Shown in pieces: positions 61,309 through 64,000 of a DNA stretch of 64,000 nt; the stretch's first letter is position 1; every line of letters starts with the position of its first letter. Position numbers and translations under genes: made by a program. The DNA lies in contig NZ_JACCFY010000001.1 in NCBI RefSeq assembly GCF_013410745.1, positions 992,001-1,056,000 on the forward strand. Direction: 5' to 3'. The notes beneath the pieces were generated by a model. It was given only the letters and a program-made list of their open reading frames with translations. It ran no database searches and was not told the origin of the DNA. This DNA is from Nesterenkonia xinjiangensis (GTDB lineage: Bacteria; Actinomycetota; Actinomycetes; Actinomycetales; Micrococcaceae).

Positions 61309-61384
61309 GCCTCCGTAGCTCAGGGGATAGAGCACCGCTCTCCTAAAGCGGGTGTCGCAGGTTCGAATCCTGCCGGGGGCACCA
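61309..61384 (+). tRNA. tRNA-Arg (anticodon CCT)
   Basis: The 76-nt cloverleaf includes an encoded CCA (61382-61384). The acceptor stem GCCTCCG pairs with CGGGGGC (one T-G wobble), the anticodon stem CCGCT/AGCGG encloses the loop CTCCTAA with anticodon CCT (AGG codons), and the T arm carries GGTTCGAATCC. TAGGAT about 12 nt upstream is a good -10. Its 3' end abuts a recombinase remnant, as expected for an integration site. Confidence 0.95.
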
Positions 61385-61964
61385 GTTGGTCCTTGTTCAA
61401 ACCTGCGGCGTTCGTGGTTTGAACTCCACTCTGATCTCCACCAGCCTGCTTCCGACGCAGCGCGGTGGACTGGACCTCGGGGTTGAACAGGATGTCGAAG
61501 GGCTCACCGGCCTCACCGTCCACGGCATCGGCCTCTGTGAGGTGGAGCCTGTCGAAGAACGCCTGGGTGGGGATGCGGCGCAGCGAGTCATAGATGCTCA
61601 TGTCGATCGCGTGACAGTCACCAACCAGAGCCAGGAAGTCCTCCAGACGGGCCTGGGCCTGCTTGCAGTAGTCCTCCACCGCACGCTTCACATCCGGGAT
61701 GTACACGGCCTTCTGCTCGCAGTTGGTGCGCTTGGGGTGCCGCCCGGCACACCTGACGTACGGGCAGATCACGCCCTGGCGGATCTTGGCTTTGATCATG
61801 ACCAGCAGGGACCCGCACTGGCCGCAGTACAGACTGCCTGTGAGGTAGTGGTCATGGACCTGGGCCTTCTCTCCCGAGGCCTGAGGCGAAGCTGAGCCCA
61901 TCGACCACCGAAGCGACCGCACCTGGGGTTGCCACGGTAAGGGCTTGCTGACGCCGGGGGTCAT
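61320..61964 (-). pseudogene. C-terminal remnant of a serine recombinase, reading into the tRNA
   Basis: The 214-residue frame keeps only the end of a large serine recombinase: a zinc beta-ribbon (SLYCGQCGSLLVM, later CAGRHPKRTNCEQKAVYI) and the start of the coiled-coil region (PDVKRAVEDYCKQAQARLED). The N-terminal resolvase domain with the catalytic serine and the central recombinase domain are absent; unrelated residues precede the ribbon. The last residues (LVPPAGFEPATPAL) come from reading the tRNA-Arg gene backwards. It cannot catalyse recombination. It is best explained as the decayed integrase of an element that inserted at the tRNA. Confidence 0.8.
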
Positions 61965-63235
61965 TGTGCAGGGACGTTCTTCTTGTGTGCTGCCATCCGG
62001 GCGCTGATGATCAGTAGCAGTCCGATGAGGGTGAGGCCTGCTCCGCTGATGGTGGGGCTGTGCAGCCCGTAGTCGGCGGCGATGGCTACTCCGGCGAGGC
62101 TGACGCCGATGGTGTTGCCGAGGTTGAAGGCGGCGATGTTGGTTGCCGAGGCCAGGGTGGCTGCCCCTTTGGCATGCCGCATCACCCGAGCTTGAAGGCC
62201 GGGTACGGTGGCGAAACCGACCAGCCCGAGAAGGGTCAACATGATCGCAGCGAACACTGGGAACGCAGCGGCTGCCCCTAGGCCGAGGATCACGGCGGGC
62301 AACAGTATCGAGAGGATCAGTACGGCGTTGTCGGCGTTCTTATCGGCTGCCCACCCACCGACGATGTTCCCGGCGAAGAGCCCTACGCCGAAGAGCACCA
62401 GCAGCCAGGGAACTGCCGAAGCGGAGTAGCCGGTGACTTCTCGCAACAGGGGCTCGATGTACGTGAAGACTCCGAACATGCCGCCGAAGACCATCGCGGT
62501 GGTCACAAGCGACATCAACACTTGGGGTCGTGCCAGGGTGCGGAACTGTTGGCCGAGCGGCAGCTGGTTCTGTTCCGGTTGAGTCTTCGGCACCAGGGTG
62601 ACCAGTCCGGCCAATGCGAGGACACCGATTGCGGAGATGATCCAGAACACCGAGCGCCAGCCCAGTTGTTGTCCGACGAAGGCACCAGCCGGGACACCCA
62701 GGACGTTGGCGATCGTCAGTCCGGCGAACAGCGCCGCGACCGCAGACGCTCTCCTGTGCTCGGGCACCAGGGCGGCGGCTATCACGGCACCGATGCCGAA
62801 GTATCCGCCGTGAGCCAGAGCGGCGATGATGCGCCCGGCGAACATCACCTCGTAGTTCGGCGCCCAGGCCGAGAGGGTATTGCCGACGATGAAGAATGTC
62901 AGCAACAACACGAGCGCGTATTTCGGGGCTCGCTTCATCAGAAACGGGGTGATCGCCAAAGCACCGGGGACCACTGCCAAGGCGTAGCCGCCAACGAGGT
63001 GGCCTGCTTGGCTGATGGAGACATCCAGGTCGGTGGAGACTTCGGTCAGCAGCCCGGCAATGACAAACTCGGTCAGCCCGATGCCGAACCCGCCGACGCT
63101 CAGAGCTAGCAGGGCCAGCATTGTCCTTCTTTGGCTGCCCTGGGTGGCAGCCGGGGCTACAGGTGAGGCAGTGGAGCTGGTGGTGTTTGTACTGGTGGTG
63201 TTTGTTGATGTCACAACTTCCACTGTCAGGCTCAT
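61961..63235 (-). CDS. DHA1-family MFS exporter (Cmx/AraJ-like)
   Basis: The 424-residue protein has a threonine/asparagine-rich N-terminus (VTSTNTTSTNTTSS) and twelve helices with DHA1 marks: GIGLTEFVIAGLLTEVSTDL in helix 1, AGRIIAALAHGGYFGIGAV and ANVLGVPAGAFVGQQLGWRS. Relatives export chloramphenicol, sugars or other drugs. The ATG at 63235 starts the conserved part; an ORF start at 63331 would cover the divergent promoter. Codon use is visibly less GC-biased than upstream genes, and it adjoins the recombinase remnant, which suggests transfer. Its stop overlaps the remnant's first ATG. Confidence 0.85.
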   Translation of the reverse strand: MSLTVEVVTSTNTTSTNTTSSTASPVAPAATQGSQRRTMLALLALSVGGFGIGLTEFVIAGLLTEVSTDLDVSISQAGHLVGGYALAVVPGALAITPFLMKRAPKYALVLLLTFFIVGNTLSAWAPNYEVMFAGRIIAALAHGGYFGIGAVIAAALVPEHRRASAVAALFAGLTIANVLGVPAGAFVGQQLGWRSVFWIISAIGVLALAGLVTLVPKTQPEQNQLPLGQQFRTLARPQVLMSLVTTAMVFGGMFGVFTYIEPLLREVTGYSASAVPWLLVLFGVGLFAGNIVGGWAADKNADNAVLILSILLPAVILGLGAAAAFPVFAAIMLTLLGLVGFATVPGLQARVMRHAKGAATLASATNIAAFNLGNTIGVSLAGVAIAADYGLHSPTISGAGLTLIGLLLIISARMAAHKKNVPAQ

Positions 63236-63329
63236 CGCCAGCAGCAGCCATCCCTCTGTTGTGCCTACCCCTGCCAGGGGCACCCTCCGCCGGTGACATC
63301 CCCGCCACAGTCTTGGGAGAATGGAGGGC

Positions 63330-64000
63330 ATGACCCTCCAGTACGCTCACCGGGAGAGTGCCGGCTCGGAGGCACCGAATCCTCTGGCCGATTTTCTGCG
63401 GGCTCATCGTGCCCGGATCACTCCCGTGCAGGCAGGAATCCCCTCCTACGGCACCACCCGGAGGGTCCCGGGGCTGCGTCGGGAAGAACTGGCTCAGCTG
63501 GCCGGGGTGTCGGTGAATTACTACACCCGTCTGGAACAGGGGGAGGCCAAGAACCCCTCCGAGGGAATCATCACGTCGCTTGCACGAGCCCTTGATCTTG
63601 ATGAGGATGCCACCAGCTACCTGCACAGCATCGCTGGTACCACGCCGCCCACACACGGCACAGTCGATCCGGGTGCCTCGGAAGCCGGAATGAGCTTCAC
63701 CTTCGAGCGTCTGGTCGAGTACATGCCCGGCACGGCTGCGATCACGCTCTCGGCCACCAACGATGTGCTCTCCTGCAACCACCTGGCCCACCAACTGTTT
63801 TTCGCTCACATGGGACAAGAGGACCGTGATGAACTCGGTGCTCGGTGGAACACCCATCGATTGCTGTTCACAGATCCCTACACTCGGGACCTCTATCGTC
63901 ACTGGCACGAAGAGGCCGCTCTCGCTGTCGCGTCACTGCGATTCCATGCAGCCTCAGCACCCGACGACGCCGCCGTCCAGGCCTTGGTGGGGGAACTCTG
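63330..64000 (+). CDS. XRE-family regulator with MmyB-like ligand domain, cut by the window end
   Basis: The visible 223 residues contain a helix-turn-helix of the actinobacterial MLTR type (TRRVPGLRREELAQLAGVSV then NYYTRLEQGEAKNPSEGIIT, about 46-85) and the beginning of the MmyB-like ligand-binding domain (TAAITLSATNDVLSCNHLAH; LFTDPYTRDLYRHWHEEAAL). Such regulators control a neighbouring exporter or dehydrogenase. It diverges from the MFS gene with 94 bp between starts and probably represses it. GGAGGG is 1-6 nt before the ATG and GAGAAT lies 7 nt upstream. The stop codon is outside the window. Confidence 0.88.
   Translation, partial: MTLQYAHRESAGSEAPNPLADFLRAHRARITPVQAGIPSYGTTRRVPGLRREELAQLAGVSVNYYTRLEQGEAKNPSEGIITSLARALDLDEDATSYLHSIAGTTPPTHGTVDPGASEAGMSFTFERLVEYMPGTAAITLSATNDVLSCNHLAHQLFFAHMGQEDRDELGARWNTHRLLFTDPYTRDLYRHWHEEAALAVASLRFHAASAPDDAAVQALVGEL

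Noticed and set aside
61320-61384. The C-terminal PPAGFEPATPAL stretch as a genuine protein domain
   Set aside because: It is the reverse translation of the tRNA-Arg gene, a known artefact when an open frame runs through a tRNA on the other strand.

Overview
The window is high-GC DNA from an actinobacterium, most likely a member of the Micrococcales close to Micrococcaceae (Nesterenkonia/Kocuria/Arthrobacter-like). The reasons are strong G/C bias at third codon positions, menaquinone and ResABC-type cytochrome c maturation genes side by side, PucR, DUF4229, DUF2332 and PerM (DUF6350) proteins, and many genes whose -10 hexamer lies only 6-7 nt before the start codon (leaderless transcripts). 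The genus is an inference. No CRISPR array, rRNA operon or intact transposon was seen.

Layout. 1-3131: a LacI repressor (cut by the window edge) diverges from an aldolase (DapA superfamily) and an Nramp-like transporter that lacks the usual metal ligands; a palindromic operator overlaps the promoter. 3175-13757: an envelope protein, a NarL-type two-component system, a prolyl oligopeptidase, a methyltransferase, several small or poorly known genes (one papain/C39-like) and a secreted GH11 xylanase. 13892-19592: a GNAT enzyme, then a PucR regulator, a GntP-type permease, 3-hydroxybutyrate dehydrogenase and a two-subunit CoA transferase, which together look like 3-hydroxybutyrate/ketone-body uptake and catabolism. 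19657-23846: menB-menE-menA and two small membrane proteins. 23857-25088: a DUF559/VSR-like protein framed by two copies of an 80-bp palindromic repeat. 25110-29291: the cytochrome c maturation operon (resA-ccdA-resB-ccsB), with each gene overlapping the next by ATGA.

29508-40422: a phosphatase, membrane proteins, purN, a DUF4031-HD fusion, perM, a TauE exporter, a GT4 mannosyltransferase and a tricorn-type protease. 40440-47568: an iron-siderophore uptake locus with two binding proteins, an AraC regulator, a siderophore-interacting reductase, two permeases and an ATPase, with two DtxR/IdeR-like boxes. 47615-55633: an App1 phosphatase, a DHA2 exporter, an inositol-phosphatase family enzyme, a TetR regulator with a SnoaL-like gene behind a dense palindromic promoter, a ferritin-like/VIT1 iron transporter, a zinc-ribbon MBL protein and a PNPOx-like flavoprotein. 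55720-60447: sucD, sucC and pcrA.

61309-64000: a tRNA-Arg(CCT) whose 3' end abuts the C-terminal remnant of a serine recombinase. Beyond it lie an MFS exporter and a divergent XRE regulator (cut by the window end) whose codon use looks less GC-biased. This looks like the edge of an old integrated element.

Main points for follow-up: the LacI-aldolase-Nramp-like operon, the palindromic repeat family around the DUF559 gene, the duplicated leaderless promoter block, the interlocked TetR-type operator, and the tRNA-linked remnant.
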